DNA from: Ligustrum vulgare
Taxonomy: Eukaryota > Streptophyta > Magnoliopsida > Lamiales > Oleaceae
Direction: 5' to 3'
DNA length: 64,000 nt
Assembly (NCBI GenBank): GCA_963555705.1
Contig: OY743187.1
Span: 8,446,133-8,510,132 of the forward strand
This document shows, in pieces, positions 22,392 through 34,141 of the stretch. Both the position numbers and the translations under genes were made by a program. Every line of letters begins with the position of its first letter. Position 1 is the first letter of the stretch. The notes under the pieces are model-generated. The model was given only the letters and a program-made list of their open reading frames with translations, searched no databases and was not told the origin of the DNA.

Positions 22392-23811
22392 TGATAAGTG
22401 TATTTTATACACTTATTTCTATCCTAAAAGTAGGATTTTATATGTTTGTTTTAGAATATTCGCTATTTATTTTGTGTTATTTGTTTACATTTCAGAAATA
22501 ATCCCAAAGTCGAGAAAACAAAGGAATTGAAGCTAAAATTGAGCAATTGGATGTAAAAGGGGTCAAAGTGAGCAATTCAAGAATTGATGCAGTCAATCAA
22601 ATAGCTAATTTGAAGAAAAAATCGAATTTGGAAGAAATCAGAAGTTCAGGGGTTAAATTACAACAATCAGAAGTTGGAGGACTTGCTGTGCAATTAAAAG
22701 ACAGGGACCAAGTTGCAGAATTTAAAAGATAAAAATTGCAGCCGGAATTACAACCGTGCGGCCGCACGGTTGAACAAGGCGTGCGGTCGTACGGTCAAAA
22801 AATTCGGCGACTGAAGTTTACCTGCAGAGTCATGCGACCGCGTGTTTTTGAACCGTGCGGCCGCACGGTAGTCCCCGAATGAGCCGCAGCTGGGCTTTTT
22901 ACGCGGAATTCAGCAATTTTCTCCTCCATTAACCTAATTCTCGGAAAAATCTATAAATACCAGACCTAAGGCACGAAATAAGGGTTCCCAATTCATTGAA
23001 GAGAGGCCAAAACGCTGTCGAAGTGCCGAGGGATCCATGCCACGCCAAGAACACAATTGAAGAACGAATATCAAGGGCATGAATAGGGTGACATCTATCC
23101 ATTCCTTTTGTGATTTATATTCAATTATGTATCTAGGCTAGATTTTCAATGTTAAAATTGTGATGAAGCATTTATTTCCGGATTTTATGTATTGATTATC
23201 ATTTAATTTCATAATTCATGGGTTTGAGCAATTGATTTATACTTTTTTATCATGCAATTACTTGATCACTAGTTGTATGAATTTAGGTAGTGATTTCTTA
23301 AGTTCGAAAGATTGAGATTTCATTAGACTTGTATCAATTGCCACAAAGTCCGATAGGGGATAGAAATATACCCCTATGCTTTGTGTTATCTGCTATAGTA
23401 TTCACAAAACTTGTAATACTTTTCTATACATTTAGATTCGTCATAGAAATATAGTCGGATTGTGTATAGAAATAGGTGTTGATTCTTGTCCGAAAGGGAG
23501 TCTTGACAATATTAGGAATATGGATTTTCAAAACCTCGTCAATTATTGTTAGATGTTTAAATTAATGCATATTTAATGGAATAAATGTGGATTCTCAATT
23601 CTAACATGTTTTTGTCATACTTTCTCTAAATCAAATTTTCTCGTTCTTTCTAGTTTAATTTTAATTTAAAATTTCCAAATCCTAAGCTTCTTTAGTTCCG
23701 GTTAAGGTAGTAATCTAAAATACAATTTAAAACAATCTCTGTGGGAACGATATTCGGACTTAAATTCCACTTTATTACTTGCGCGACCCGTGCACTTGCG
23801 GAGCGTCGTCA
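22392..23811 (+). repeat. 3' LTR of the LARD
   Basis: Near-identical to 14895-16313. Differences seen by eye include T/C at the ATATG/ATACG site near the start, one inserted base near 22504, and the final GAGCGTCGTCA versus GAGTGTCGTCA. Confidence 0.9.
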
Positions 23812-23816
23812 TCCCG

Positions 23817-24860
23817 CACAAGGAGATCTTCATCTTTCACAGACCATACAAACCGATGAATGTTTTGATCTCTCTTAAATTGTAAATGATACTTTATGCA
23901 GAATTTCTTTTAATGCTAAGTGTAGAAGCTTTTGTGGTGAAGGAGTGAAGTTTGCAAATGTTGCAAGTGGAGGGGCCAATTTATAATAGTTGATGACTTG
24001 AGTTGTCTCTCTACTGTTGGAAAATTGACAAATATACTCCGTTAATTTACTGCGATTTAAAACATATTCGGCCAAGAAAGTCCCATGTTCAACTCGTTGG
24101 TCCCACAGACTTTAATAGTTGGTCAAAATCATCCTCCTTAAACCAATTTTGAAACTGACTTGATCTAATCTTTTATGGCATTAGTCACATTTCTTCATTA
24201 GAAAATAATAATAAGAATTAGGAACATTGCATTTTGGCTGTATCCGGGGATCATGCCTCAAATTCAATTTGGTAAAAAAATTTGTGTATAAACAAAAAAA
24301 TGTGATGTGTTCGAGATAAAATATATGGTTAAAAAAAGATTTTGGAAAAAATGTGTATTTAAAAAGTGATTTGAAAAAATGTACTTTTATAAATTTATTT
24401 ATAAATAATTTATGGAGGCCAATGACTGATGGCTATTTATTAATTCTCTTTTGGATTTTTATAATAAAATAATAATAATAATAATATACCCGTACAAGTC
24501 GGGCTTTATCCTAATCTTTCTTTGCATGTTCTCCACCTTTCTACACAACACTTGCTTGTGCCACCTCACTCACCTTGCCTTCTTACACATCAAATTGTAT
24601 ACCCTGAAATTCTATTTCATAGAATTTGTACAAAAGTAGAACTTCGTCATCGTTAAACTTAAAATAACTTATCTATTTTTTATTTTTTTTGAAAAACAAT
24701 AACTTATCTATCATTATTATATTATATATATAAAACTTGTACGCAAGTAGAATTCCGTTCTAATCCCAATCCTAATAGCCACATCTTGCATTGCATGTTC
24801 GCCACCTCCATGCACAACATTATATGCCACCTTGCTTACTTTGTCTTCTTCCTAGAACGA
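23817..24860. other. no gene recognised
   Basis: The first 300 bp seem to continue the interrupted LTR-like sequence left of the LARD. The rest is AT-rich DNA with (ATA)n near 24465. Confidence 0.35.
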
Positions 24861-24865
24861 ACTAA

Positions 24866-25917
24866 GGGGTTTATCTAATTGAAATTTCGAAAGACATTTA
24901 AAAACTTTTTTCAAAGAACTTTTTTTAATTGATTTCATTGAATTTTATTGACTTTTATGGATTTATATAAACTTTTAAAGATTTTCGTGGAGATTTATTT
25001 AAAAGACTTTCATGTACTTTCAAAGACTTTTGTAGATTGATTTAAAAGACTTTCAAATACTTTTAAAGACTTTTACTTTTTAATTGAAAAATTTAAACGT
25101 TAATAGATTAATTTTTGTATGATTTGAATGTGAATCGTTAATAATAATAAATGTCAAGTGAATTATAAAAAAAAATACAACGCGAGAGATATAAATAGTT
25201 TTAAGACAAAAAAAACCTTTGTGATTAAAAAAATGGGGGAAAAATAAAATCGCGTTTGATATCAACATAAAAATTGTACTATGTTCATAAAAAAATTTCT
25301 AGAGAAAATTCTAAAATTACTTTACTTATTATTATTTATTTTTGATGCAATTTAATTATTATTTTTCTATAAGATCTTATAGAATTTTAGTTAGATTTAA
25401 TTTCATAGAAAAATTGAAGAAAACGATAAAAAAGAAGAAAGCCCAAATATAAAGAAAAATATTAAAAAGAAAAAAATACAAAAAGTTGAAGAAAAGAGAA
25501 ATAATGATTTGTTTAGTCAAATGTTTTAGGTTTCTAAAAATAATATGAAAGAAGAAAAATATAGAAAAAATAAAATTTAAATTTAAAAGATTTTTTTTTT
25601 TTTAAAGTCTCTTAAATTTTGAAGGTTAATGAGAGACAAATAAAAAGACTTTATATTTAGAAGTTAGTATATAGAGGATTTCTTAGAAGTCTTTAAAAGT
25701 AATTGATTATTTGAATAACATAGGACTTTTAAAGATTTTTAAAAGTCTTTATACAATACACCATGACTTTTATGAACTTTTAGAAAATTCATTAAAATCT
25801 ATATTAAATACATCAAAATTATTATGGTGGCTCTAAAGTCTAAATTGAATACACATAAACTTTTAAAATCTTTTAAAATCTTTAAAAGTCATTCAAAATC
25901 CACATTGAATAAACCTC
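24866..25917. mobile_element. non-autonomous PIF/Harbinger derivative
   Basis: It begins GGGGTTTATC and ends with the inverted partner AATAAACCTC. ACTAA lies on both sides (24861-24865 and 25918-25922); the true TSD may be only TAA. The sub-terminal AAGACTTT/AAAGTCTT motifs are inverted copies. The part 25080-25290 is closely similar to 39130-39340, where the sequence leads into a Harbinger transposase, so this copy is an internal deletion of that family. Confidence 0.65.
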
Positions 25918-26105
25918 ACTAAGTTCTTGTTTGATATTCACGATCGTTATTGACTATAAGCGACATAAACTGTTACCTAAATTACCTAAAGTCCCGCATA
26001 ATAAGGATCTCATAATATTTAATGCTTTTAAATATAAAAATATGGAGAAATTCATAAAATTTATATAGGGAACTTTATATAAAGTAAGTTTAAGGCCCTA
26101 ATGGT

Positions 26106-26269
26106 CAGAGGAAGATTCAGGAATTTTGTTCAGTTAGGACGAACGGTGACAAATAACTGTATTTCTGAGTTGCATCCCAAAAAATGCTCAAAAAAAATCT
26201 AACCAATTTTTTTCTGTAGATCCAGCATTGGTGGCTACGGTGGCTTGCCATGATGTGGATCCGTCCCTA
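26106..26269. mobile_element. possible short hAT (TTF-type) MITE
   Basis: CAGAGGAAGATTCAGG at the left and GGATCCGTCCCTA at the right resemble the ends of the TTF-type hAT family. The flanks CTAATGGT and CTAACAAT match at only five of eight bases. Weak call. Confidence 0.35.
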
Positions 26270-27825
26270 CTAACAATATCAAATATGGTCAAAATTATCG
26301 GAAAAGTGCGAATGAATTCTACATTTATTAGATATGAGGTAAATGATGGACTTATAAGATATTCGGCTATTCCACGAAAAATGTTATTTTTGGGATGGAA
26401 CCACAATTCTTTACAAGTGGTATCATAGTCATATCTCAAACTTAGCCATGTGGACGTACAAGAGAGACCCTGGTTGCAAGCGAACGAAGGTGGTGGACTC
26501 TAAATTGGATTACGATGGTCGAAAAAATTCATGGTTAGCTCTTAAGGCGGGGTTGTGTCCACGTAAGGCGGAGACCCAGACACGGTGGAAGATTTTGGCC
26601 TTGATAGAGCAGGTATACCTTTCTGATTTGAGGAAGAGAGATGAATGGATCGGGCAAAAAAATGATATGGTACTTCGTTCAAAGAGGGATTGTTGGAAAA
26701 GGTTGAAAAAGTGCAAACCTATATCCATTAAACATGTGATAAATGATGAACTTATAAGAGACCAACTACTCTACTTAATTAAAGTGTAAATCTTTTGGGA
26801 TGAAATATCATTTCCCTAGAAAAATCGACTATGTTGATAGTACATATATTTAATACTCCTTAAAATCCAAATTTTAATCTAAGTCAACAATTAATTTCAA
26901 TCACTCATTTAATAAGACATATATAATTTTTCTACCACATAAATTTCATATACTTAAATCAAAATCTACTAAAAACACTTTTATCAAAACTTACTAAAAA
27001 CCTGATTTAAATCTCCACCAAACAGGAGCTAAATATATATGAATAAATAGTAAAACCACACAATATTTCATCTACTATTATCCAAATACAAATATATTAA
27101 AAATCTGATTTAATCATTTAAATTCCCACCAAACACGGGCTAAATGTATAAATATATAGTAAATTATAAATTCTACTAAAACTTAAACTTTACCAAACAT
27201 AAACCTACATTTGAAAGCCAATTTGATCTATAAGAGGTGAAAGATACAAAGAGTCCAGTACCGAAGTTAAATTTTAAAAAAATCTTTAATTAGTTTGTTA
27301 CCACTGTAAATTTCTTTTATTTATCATGTCTTTTTAATCATATATATTCACCAAAATTGTCATGTAACTTAATTTAAAAACTCCTTTAAATTGTTGACAT
27401 TAACCATTTAACTTTTCCTTCGTAATGATCGGCCAAGGTTACAAGCAAATTTCCTAAACGAACTGCTAATTAATTTATACAACTAATTAAATTAAAATTT
27501 AACTTAAGCAGGAAAAACCATAAGTTATAACAAGAGCAAAATAGAGTTGGAATGGATTATATAATACAGAAATAACCACATTATTGAATCACAAACACCT
27601 TATATATAGTACAGTTCAATACATTAACAAAAATCTTAAGAACATTGAGCAAAATAAAATTACACCCCATTCTCACACATACTTACATTTTGGATTGTGT
27701 ACATACATGTGGATGGTGCAGGTCCTTGTGTACTAAGAAACCTTTAATATCTCCTTCAAATTCTCCATCACCATCATCACTATGGCCACCTAATTGTGGT
27801 CCATTATCTTTTTATCCATAATTAT
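26270..27825. other. intergenic DNA, degenerate copia LTR possible
   Basis: GTGGTATCATAGTC at about 26418 resembles a decayed Met-tRNA primer site, preceded by a CTTATAAGATATTCGGC block as in some copia LTRs. The open frame 26448-26789 has no recognised domain. From 27300 on, the sequence is probably the 3' flank and 3' UTR of the zinc-finger gene. Confidence 0.3.
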
Positions 27826-28887
27826 TTAGGTTAAAAGATCATTCACCCATCCAAAATCAGGCCCACTTTCATTGATGTTGTACTTGTTGGCCACAGTACT
27901 GAAATCCCTGCTTGAAAAATCTCCATTGAAGAATGTGTTTGAACCTGCAGGATTTGAGGTCGAAGGAGAGAGCAAAAACTGGGATTGTTCATGATGATCA
28001 AGATTGAATAAATTCCCATGTGATGGAGCAGCTTCAGTCAGATTCATGGCTTCCAAATTTCCCATTAGTTCAGTCAAGGCATTCTTGTAACTCATCCCAC
28101 CAGAACTAAACTCATTAAGAGCAGAAGATTCGAGTGGACGACGTCGCGAAAACTCAGGTGTTTTGACAGGAGAAATTGGTGGAGAAAATGGAGGGGATGA
28201 CAGATGAGACAGGCACATTAAAGTAGAAGTTGGAGAAGCAATCATAGAGTGACAATGAACACAGCAATAGTTCAAATAATTGTACTTTTTTCCGATAGAA
28301 ACCGGAGAATTCATTGGAGGAGAAGAGTTATCAGATAAAATACGAAGCTGTTTCGTAGAGTGCGCGAAAAAACAGATCTTACGCTGGCAATTCTTACCAT
28401 CTTTACAAGCCTCAGTTCGATATCGCATTGGATGAAGCCAACATTCGAAAACTCCATGCGCAAACTCGCAATTATCCCCTTTGCTGCAATGGCCTTTACG
28501 AAACTCTTCACACACAGTACCAGAATAATGGTACCTTCTGGGATCCCTTCTCCGGGCCTTTTCTCCAGGATGAGCAAAGGGACAATCAGTCCAGTCATGG
28601 CTACGGCTTCGAGTGCACTTTCGAACCTTGAATTCGTACATTCTGAAACGATCTGAGGAGTAAGGGTCTGTATCATCATCATCCTCCACGTTATTGCAAG
28701 GCAAGAATCTCTGAAACAGGCCATCCTCGGAGGATTTTGGGGAGTCCATGAACATCTCCGCCGAGGCGGAGCGGCGGCTGAACAGTTTTCTCGGTGGAAT
28801 ATCGACTTCTCTTGCGTTTTTCTTGTGATACAACTGGTGGGATTGATGGAACCTGAGCTGGTGCTGATCCGCACAAACACTACCCAT
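27826..28887 (-). CDS. RR-type tandem CCCH zinc-finger protein (AtTZF1/2/3-like)
   Basis: An intronless 353-residue gene. The start is the ATG opening [10 protein letters not shown]; an upstream ATG in another frame lies only 8 bp away. An Arg-rich CHCH motif (C91-X5-H-X4-C-X3-H106) precedes the tandem fingers: C126-X7-C-X5-C-X3-H144, then 16 residues, then C161-X5-C-X4-C-X3-H176. This arrangement is specific to the plant RR-TZF family, and length and lack of introns also fit. Members bind AU-rich RNA, shuttle between nucleus and cytoplasmic granules (P-bodies, stress granules), and act in hormone and stress responses. The tail holds Ser/Pro-rich runs and the conserved WVNDLL end. The family is certain; the exact orthologue is not. 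Confidence 0.95.
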   Translation of the reverse strand: MGSVCADQHQLRFHQSHQLYHKKNAREVDIPPRKLFSRRSASAEMFMDSPKSSEDGLFQRFLPCNNVEDDDDTDPYSSDRFRMYEFKVRKCTRSRSHDWTDCPFAHPGEKARRRDPRRYHYSGTVCEEFRKGHCSKGDNCEFAHGVFECWLHPMRYRTEACKDGKNCQRKICFFAHSTKQLRILSDNSSPPMNSPVSIGKKYNYLNYCCVHCHSMIASPTSTLMCLSHLSSPPFSPPISPVKTPEFSRRRPLESSALNEFSSGGMSYKNALTELMGNLEAMNLTEAAPSHGNLFNLDHHEQSQFLLSPSTSNPAGSNTFFNGDFSSRDFSTVANKYNINESGPDFGWVNDLLT

Positions 28888-28978
28888 ATTTTCAATTTCT
28901 TAATTCAAATTCAAAAATCTCATGAAATGTTGAAGGTAAAGGAAGCAAGATGAGAAAATGAGATAGATCCAAAGAGGG

Positions 28979-28990
28979 TTATAAAGAGAG
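28979..28990 (-). promoter_or_regulatory. TATA box of the zinc-finger gene
   Basis: The minus strand reads CTTTATAACC about 95 bp upstream of the ATG, inside a CT-rich leader (TCTCTCTC blocks on both sides). Position and context fit a core promoter, though the distance from the real start site is not known. Confidence 0.4.
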
Positions 28991-29607
28991 GAGAATTCAG
29001 AGAGAGAGTATTGTAGAGAGAGAAGTGTGTGACAAGGATGATCTATGGTATGGCCTAAAATTGCGTGTCTTCGTTGTGTAGGTTTTAGCATGCAAAATCG
29101 ATATGTGGCAACTTCACACTACACACTGCATGCAATAGTTCTTGTCGTGATTCAGAGGAAAGTCGCGTCAACGCTTTTTGTATTTCAAGAATTAGGGTTA
29201 CACCCCGTATGATGCACGATCATTTATTACTCTTAAATTTATATGTTAAAATATAAAATAATACATAACACATACGGCATACCTTAATTTTTTTTTTTAA
29301 TTTCTTTTATGGTTCGTATGTTTATCGTTCCAGGAATTTCTTTAAATATTGTAATTTGAATTGATTTAAAACTTAAAGTGGAAAAGAAAAATTATATTTA
29401 AATGAAATTTTTAATAAGTTAAAAAAATAGATATATTTGTGATATACGCTCAGAATTTTATTAAAACGAAAAGAAAAAAAAGGAAAATAGATTGATAAAC
29501 GTTCTTATTTCATCCCCCTTCTTTTTCTGTTTTTGGGAACTACTCTTCTTTTATGAATTACGTTTTTATCTTGTTAGCATATTTAGTCATTGTTTGAGCC
29601 CTCATTA
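28991..29607. other. upstream region of the zinc-finger gene
   Basis: No coding region. Becomes strongly AT-rich beyond 29270. Presumably promoter and intergenic DNA. Confidence 0.4.
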
Positions 29608-29796
29608 TATATGCAAAACGAGTTTTATAATAATGTGAAATTTTTTTGTATTTGGGGTTTTTTTTTTAATTATTATTATGAATATGTTGTTTAAAAATGT
29701 TTGAAAAGTCAAAATTTGTGAGCTTGACTAAGAATGGATAGTTGAGATTTAGTTTGAAAAGTTATGATGAAATTTTTACCTTTACCAAACAAGTTC
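29608..29796. mobile_element. Tourist-like MITE, older copy
   Basis: The reverse complement is clearly similar to the MITE at 39600-39773, sharing AACTTTTCAAACT, ATCCATTCTTAGTCAAGC and GACTTTT-AAACATTTTTAA blocks. TTA lies at both assigned edges. The left end is diverged, so the boundary there is approximate. Confidence 0.6.
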
Positions 29797-30529
29797 TTAA
29801 GCACGTGTTTGAGACTCATTATTTCAAGTAATGTATTTCGTAACAGTAAAGTTTGGTACAATGAACTGTTAAAAACTAAAAAGTATGATTTTTTTTTTTA
29901 ATTTATATGTAAATTTTTATTAATAGAATGTTAGTTGAAAATGAGGGTTTGAAAAAAGTGTACCTAATAGGGGCCATTTTTTTTCTTTACTAAGTTGCCA
30001 TAATTGTAATAATTAGGAACTTAAATAACTTACTACTTTAAAAAAATACTTCAATAATCATTTGCATAATATTCAATTTTAATGATTATTGATGTAATTA
30101 ATATTTTCAAAATATAATTTCTAGATTATCACAAATAATTTATCACTATCCGAAATAGTACTATTAGAATGGTACTAACTATCTTATTATAATATTTGAT
30201 ATTTAAATTTATTAAATAAATATTTCATTTCATATTTACTTTAACTTTACAAATTAAATACATGTGGTTATATATTTAAATGAGTGTAGCAAATTAAGTA
30301 ACATAAAATGTTAGTTTTAATTAAATTTTAACGAATGTATATTGCAAATACATTTAACTTTATATACTAAGAAATTATCTATGCATCTCAATTCATAAAA
30401 TCGACGCGGTTGTTTAACCCATAAGACATAATACTTTATCACTTATCCATATGAAATTGATTTTTCAAGAATCAATTTTTCTGAAGAGCACATTTGGTAC
30501 AAGATATTACATATTAAATTTGAATTTTT
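29797..30529. other. AT-rich intergenic sequence
   Basis: Nothing recognised beyond AT-rich DNA. Confidence 0.4.
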
Positions 30530-30650
30530 GAGAGACCGAGGGATTAGCCTAGTAGTTGGCAGCCCTTCCCGTAGGCTTGGCAACCTGGGTTCGAGTCTCA
30601 TGGAGAGAATTTGGATGGGGGTTTATTTGTAATAATTTTTTTTTTTTTTT
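30530..30650 (+). mobile_element. tRNA-derived SINE with T tail
   Basis: TTAGCCTAGTAGTTGG resembles an RNA polymerase III A box, and GGTTCGAGTCTC about 30 bp later is a canonical B box. A long T-run follows at 30636. No cloverleaf-forming tRNA is intact, so this is a SINE and not a tRNA gene. No convincing TSD was found. Confidence 0.65.
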
Positions 30651-30699
30651 ATTTTTTATTATTTGGAGAGGATGTATAGTTGGAAAGAAGTTGGAAATT

Positions 30700-30934
30700 G
30701 GAAAGTAGTGAATCCTATAAAAATGCAGTGTGGTTAAAAATGAGTTTTAGCTTCCGTTTGATATTGATAAAAATCAGTTCATTGGTAGATTTTGATAAAA
30801 GTTAATGAGATATATGGTTGAAAAGTTATGAACCTCATAAAAAGTGTGGTTAAGATTAAATATTTACTTTGAATTAGATTATTAAAATCTAAAAAAAGTA
30901 GTACTACCAAACAATGATTTAATGAGAATTAAGT
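30700..30934. repeat. possible MITE relic
   Basis: CCGTTTGATATTG at the left and TACCAAACAATGATT at the right form a weak inverted pair around a sequence with GGTTGAAAAGTTATGAA blocks like those of the nearby MITE. Degenerate. Confidence 0.3.
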
Positions 30935-32601
30935 TGCATAAGTTTGAATTTGATTTATTGCTATTCACACACACATTAAAGTCGAGTAATGGATAGATAA
31001 AAATATTTTTATTGTGTTGTTTAAAGTTTTATGCTAAAGTGTGATGATGATTTGGATTGTTGAGGCATATGGTAAACAAATTTACAAATCCAAAAATATT
31101 TGTAATTTTGCACGTTTTTTACTTTGTAGTTTAGTTTTATTTTGTTCGAATACAAACAAAAGTTCTAGTTTGGGGGTGTTGATAAGTGTAATATTTTATG
31201 CACTTATTTATATGCAAAAGTAGGATTTTATATGTTTATTTGAGAATATTCATTCAGTTGGTATATATTTGTTTATATTTCAGAAAAACTACCCAAAGTT
31301 GAAGAAGTGATGCAAATATTGAAGAATTGGATGATTATTTGAGCTAAATTTTAGACATGAAGAAGTGCAAAGAGTCAATTGAGAAGAACAAATAAGAAAA
31401 TAGGAGAAATCAAAAATATATGGGCCAAATTGTCACAATTGAAAGTTGGAGGATTTGGATGCAAATAAAGAAGGAGGACTAACTTAAACAAGAACAAAAA
31501 TTAAAATTGCACAAAAGTCGTTAATCTATGCGGTCGCGGGATCCATAGCTGCGTGGTCGCATGACTACCATGCAAATCAACAAAATCGAAAACACAAAGT
31601 TGTGCTGCCACGTGATATTCTACTGCGCGGCTGTGCGCTTGTTCTGCTGGGTCGACTGATGGACTTTTTACGTAAATTGCAACTGAGTTTTCATCTTTTG
31701 ACCTAGGCTTTGCAAAAATCTATATATACCTGAGATGAGGCACGAATTATCCAACCTTGTGAGTTTTCTTGCCAAATTGTTGTTCAGTTGTCGAGGAATT
31801 CACGCGAAGACAAAAGTAAGATTGAAGATACAAGAATAAGGAGATTAACGGGGTGACCTCTTTTCATTTATCTTGAAATTTATTTTCAATTATATATTTA
31901 GGCTAAACGTTTTGTGTTGGATGTTGTGATGAAACTTTAATATTTTGATTCTATGTTTTGACTTGTGTTTAATTTATATAATTCACGGGTTTAAGTAGTT
32001 AATTAAAACGTGCATTTTTATCTTATGCAAATTTTTGACCAACTATTGTATAATTGTGTGGCGTTTTCTTTAATAGAGAGAGTAGAAGAACGTTAGACAT
32101 ATTTAATTATCACGAGGTCCGATAGAAGATAGTGGTATAGTGATATACCACATATATCTTGTGTTATCCTTTAAAAGTGTTCAAAAAACTAAAATGGTTT
32201 TCTAAATATTCAATTCATCATAGAGATATAGTCGGATTATATTTTAGAAATTTTTTTTAATGCATCCTCGATAGATGACTCAAATAACATTAGGAACACG
32301 AATTTTCAAAATCACATGAATTGTAGTTAAAAAATTAAGTCAAAATATAGATGATAGAGTTAAAGTGAATTTTCAATTTCCAATACGCTTGTTTTCATTT
32401 ATTTCATGAAAATCAAATCTTTATTGTTCTCTTAGTTTGATTCTTAATTCATATTCATTTAAGCAAATCACCATTGAATTTCTTTGTTTCGATTAAGAAA
32501 TTTGATATAAAATACAATTTATTCAATCCTCGTGGTACGATATCCGGACTCTAAAGTCCACTTTATTACTTGTACGATTCGTACACTTGCGGTTCACAAC
32601 A
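30935..32601 (+). mobile_element. 5'-truncated relative of the LARD (3' internal end plus LTR)
   Basis: The stretch 30935-31179 is similar to 22140-22391, including CTATTCACACACACA, GTTTTATTT(C/T)GTTCGA and the PPT CTAGTTTGGGGGTG. The LTR runs 31180-32601, from TGATAAGTGTA to CACAACA, with a TATA-like TATATATA near 31720. CG-rich sites near 31530-31560 are decayed forms of the palindrome. It is much more diverged than the LTR pair at 14895/22392, so it is an older copy. Confidence 0.7.
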
Positions 32602-32701
32602 ATATATAACATTATATTTATATATTATTATTAACACCTGATTTTTAAAAAGAAATCTTAAGTTTGTTAACTTTAAAAAATGATTGTTTTAGGTTTGTAG
32701 T

Positions 32702-32735
<34 letters not shown>

Positions 32736-32745
32736 TACACACACA
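32702..32745. repeat. (TA)n(CA)n microsatellite
   Basis: About ten TA units followed by about ten CA units with one interruption. Confidence 0.95.
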
Positions 32746-33619
32746 ACCCCACTTTTAGGGATCATAGTATGATACTTTACAAATTTTTATGATATTTTGT
32801 CTCAAACATATTCCATACACTATTTTCTACACTATCATTGTCAACCAGAAGCTTAATTTCATCCCACTCGTCAAATTGTCAAACCAAACTCATTCCTCTC
32901 TAACCCATTTCCCAAATGTAACGTCCTACGACAAGCCAATGAAAAGAAGAGGGATAATCAAAGTAGGAGATGGAAGTGTCGAGAGGAGCTCTCAACGGTG
33001 GACAAGCCACGACAATGTCGTCATCATCATCATAAAGCATAAATAGAAACTACTCCTTTAGGGAAATCAATATTAATAATCTTGATGAAGAGTACTACTA
33101 CAAGGAAAATCCTAAAAAAATCAATAAGAAAAATAAGGAAAAGGAAGTGACGACCTTTTATTCTCTTGGAATTGGTTCTGGGGGTTCAGCTCCTCCGTCT
33201 GAAAATCTAATTTCCATGGAAACTAGGACTGATTTTGCGAAGGCCGGACATACCCCCACAGGCACCGTTATGCAGAACCGATTTTCGGGGTAGAAACGAG
33301 ATTGAACAGGTGGTTAAGGTGGTGGTTCGGTGGTGGAGACAGTGAGTTGGTGTGCGCAAGAGGTGGTGGGCGGTGGGGAAGATGGAAATCAATGGTAGTT
33401 GGTAGGTAGTGGGGAAGTGAAGTATTTTGCATAATTTTCTTTTGTATAGTAAAAATCATTTTTGTTATGTAAATACAGTAATTTGTGCAATTAACCCAAA
33501 AATATGAACAAAATACATAAGTAAGGAATTTTAAAGATAAAATTTCATATTTAAGAAACTTGTTCTTTTAGTTCAAAAATCAAGTTTTTGTTAAAAAATA
33601 TATAATTAAATTGGCAATT
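32746..33619. other. no gene recognised
   Basis: Short open frames only (32789-33046 plus, 33207-33459 minus), with no recognisable domain. The minus-strand frames are low-complexity His/Thr/Pro-rich. Confidence 0.35.
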
Positions 33620-34136
33620 ATATAAATAAGATCACAGCTATACAATTTATGGTCATAGTCACAAGTCACAGATTTTAAAGGTCGCAAATTATCAAATTAA
33701 TTAGCCACGATTTATTTCTTGGTCACAATTTACAAATTTTATATGTCACAATTTAATTTTTTGCCACAAATTATCAAATTAATCGGTCAAACTCTCTTAT
33801 GGGTCAAGACTCACAAGTCACAAATTTTATAGGTCACAAATTCTGAAAATTTATATCACAACTTATTTTTCGGTCAAAATTTACAAAATTTTGTAAGTCA
33901 CAAACTATTTATCCATCATAAATCTTGAATTTTGTAGGTCACAACTTTTTCTCGGTCACAAATCTCGATTTTACGAGTCACAATTTTTACAATTTGTAGT
34001 CACAACTTATTTATTAATCAGTCACCGTTACCTATAATTGGTCACAATCAAGTTATCACAACCGTCAACACAACCCACCGCCACCACGACCGTCGCTACC
34101 ACCATCGATGACTACCAAACTCCCACCACTACCACT
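33620..34136 (+). repeat. left GTCACAA-rich arm of an inverted-symmetric region
   Basis: The motif GTCACAA or a one-base variant occurs more than a dozen times, always on this strand, ending in a CCACCA-rich block. The opposite orientation dominates at 37325-37515. The repeats are irregularly spaced and not a simple tandem array. Confidence 0.6.
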
Positions 34137-34141
34137 ACCAC

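Larger units (their letters stand above)
14895..23811 (+). mobile_element. complete non-autonomous LTR retrotransposon (LARD-like), TSD TCCCG
   Basis: Two LTRs (14895-16313 and 22392-23811), a PBS and a polypurine tract are all present. The 5-bp repeat TCCCG flanks the whole (14890-14894 and 23812-23816). I counted about 15 substitutions between the LTRs by eye, almost all transitions, roughly 1 percent divergence, so the insertion is recent. There is no protease, RT or integrase anywhere inside. The tRNA-Asp type PBS and the sequence around the PPT resemble the Athila/Tat branch of Ty3/gypsy. It must be mobilised by enzymes from another element. A 2.1-kb solo LTR is nested at 19783-21922, leaving about 6.77 kb of its own sequence. 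Confidence 0.9.

Noticed and set aside
30530..30610. Possible tRNA gene
   Set aside because: A and B boxes are present but no acceptor or anticodon stem pairing; T-tail indicates a SINE.
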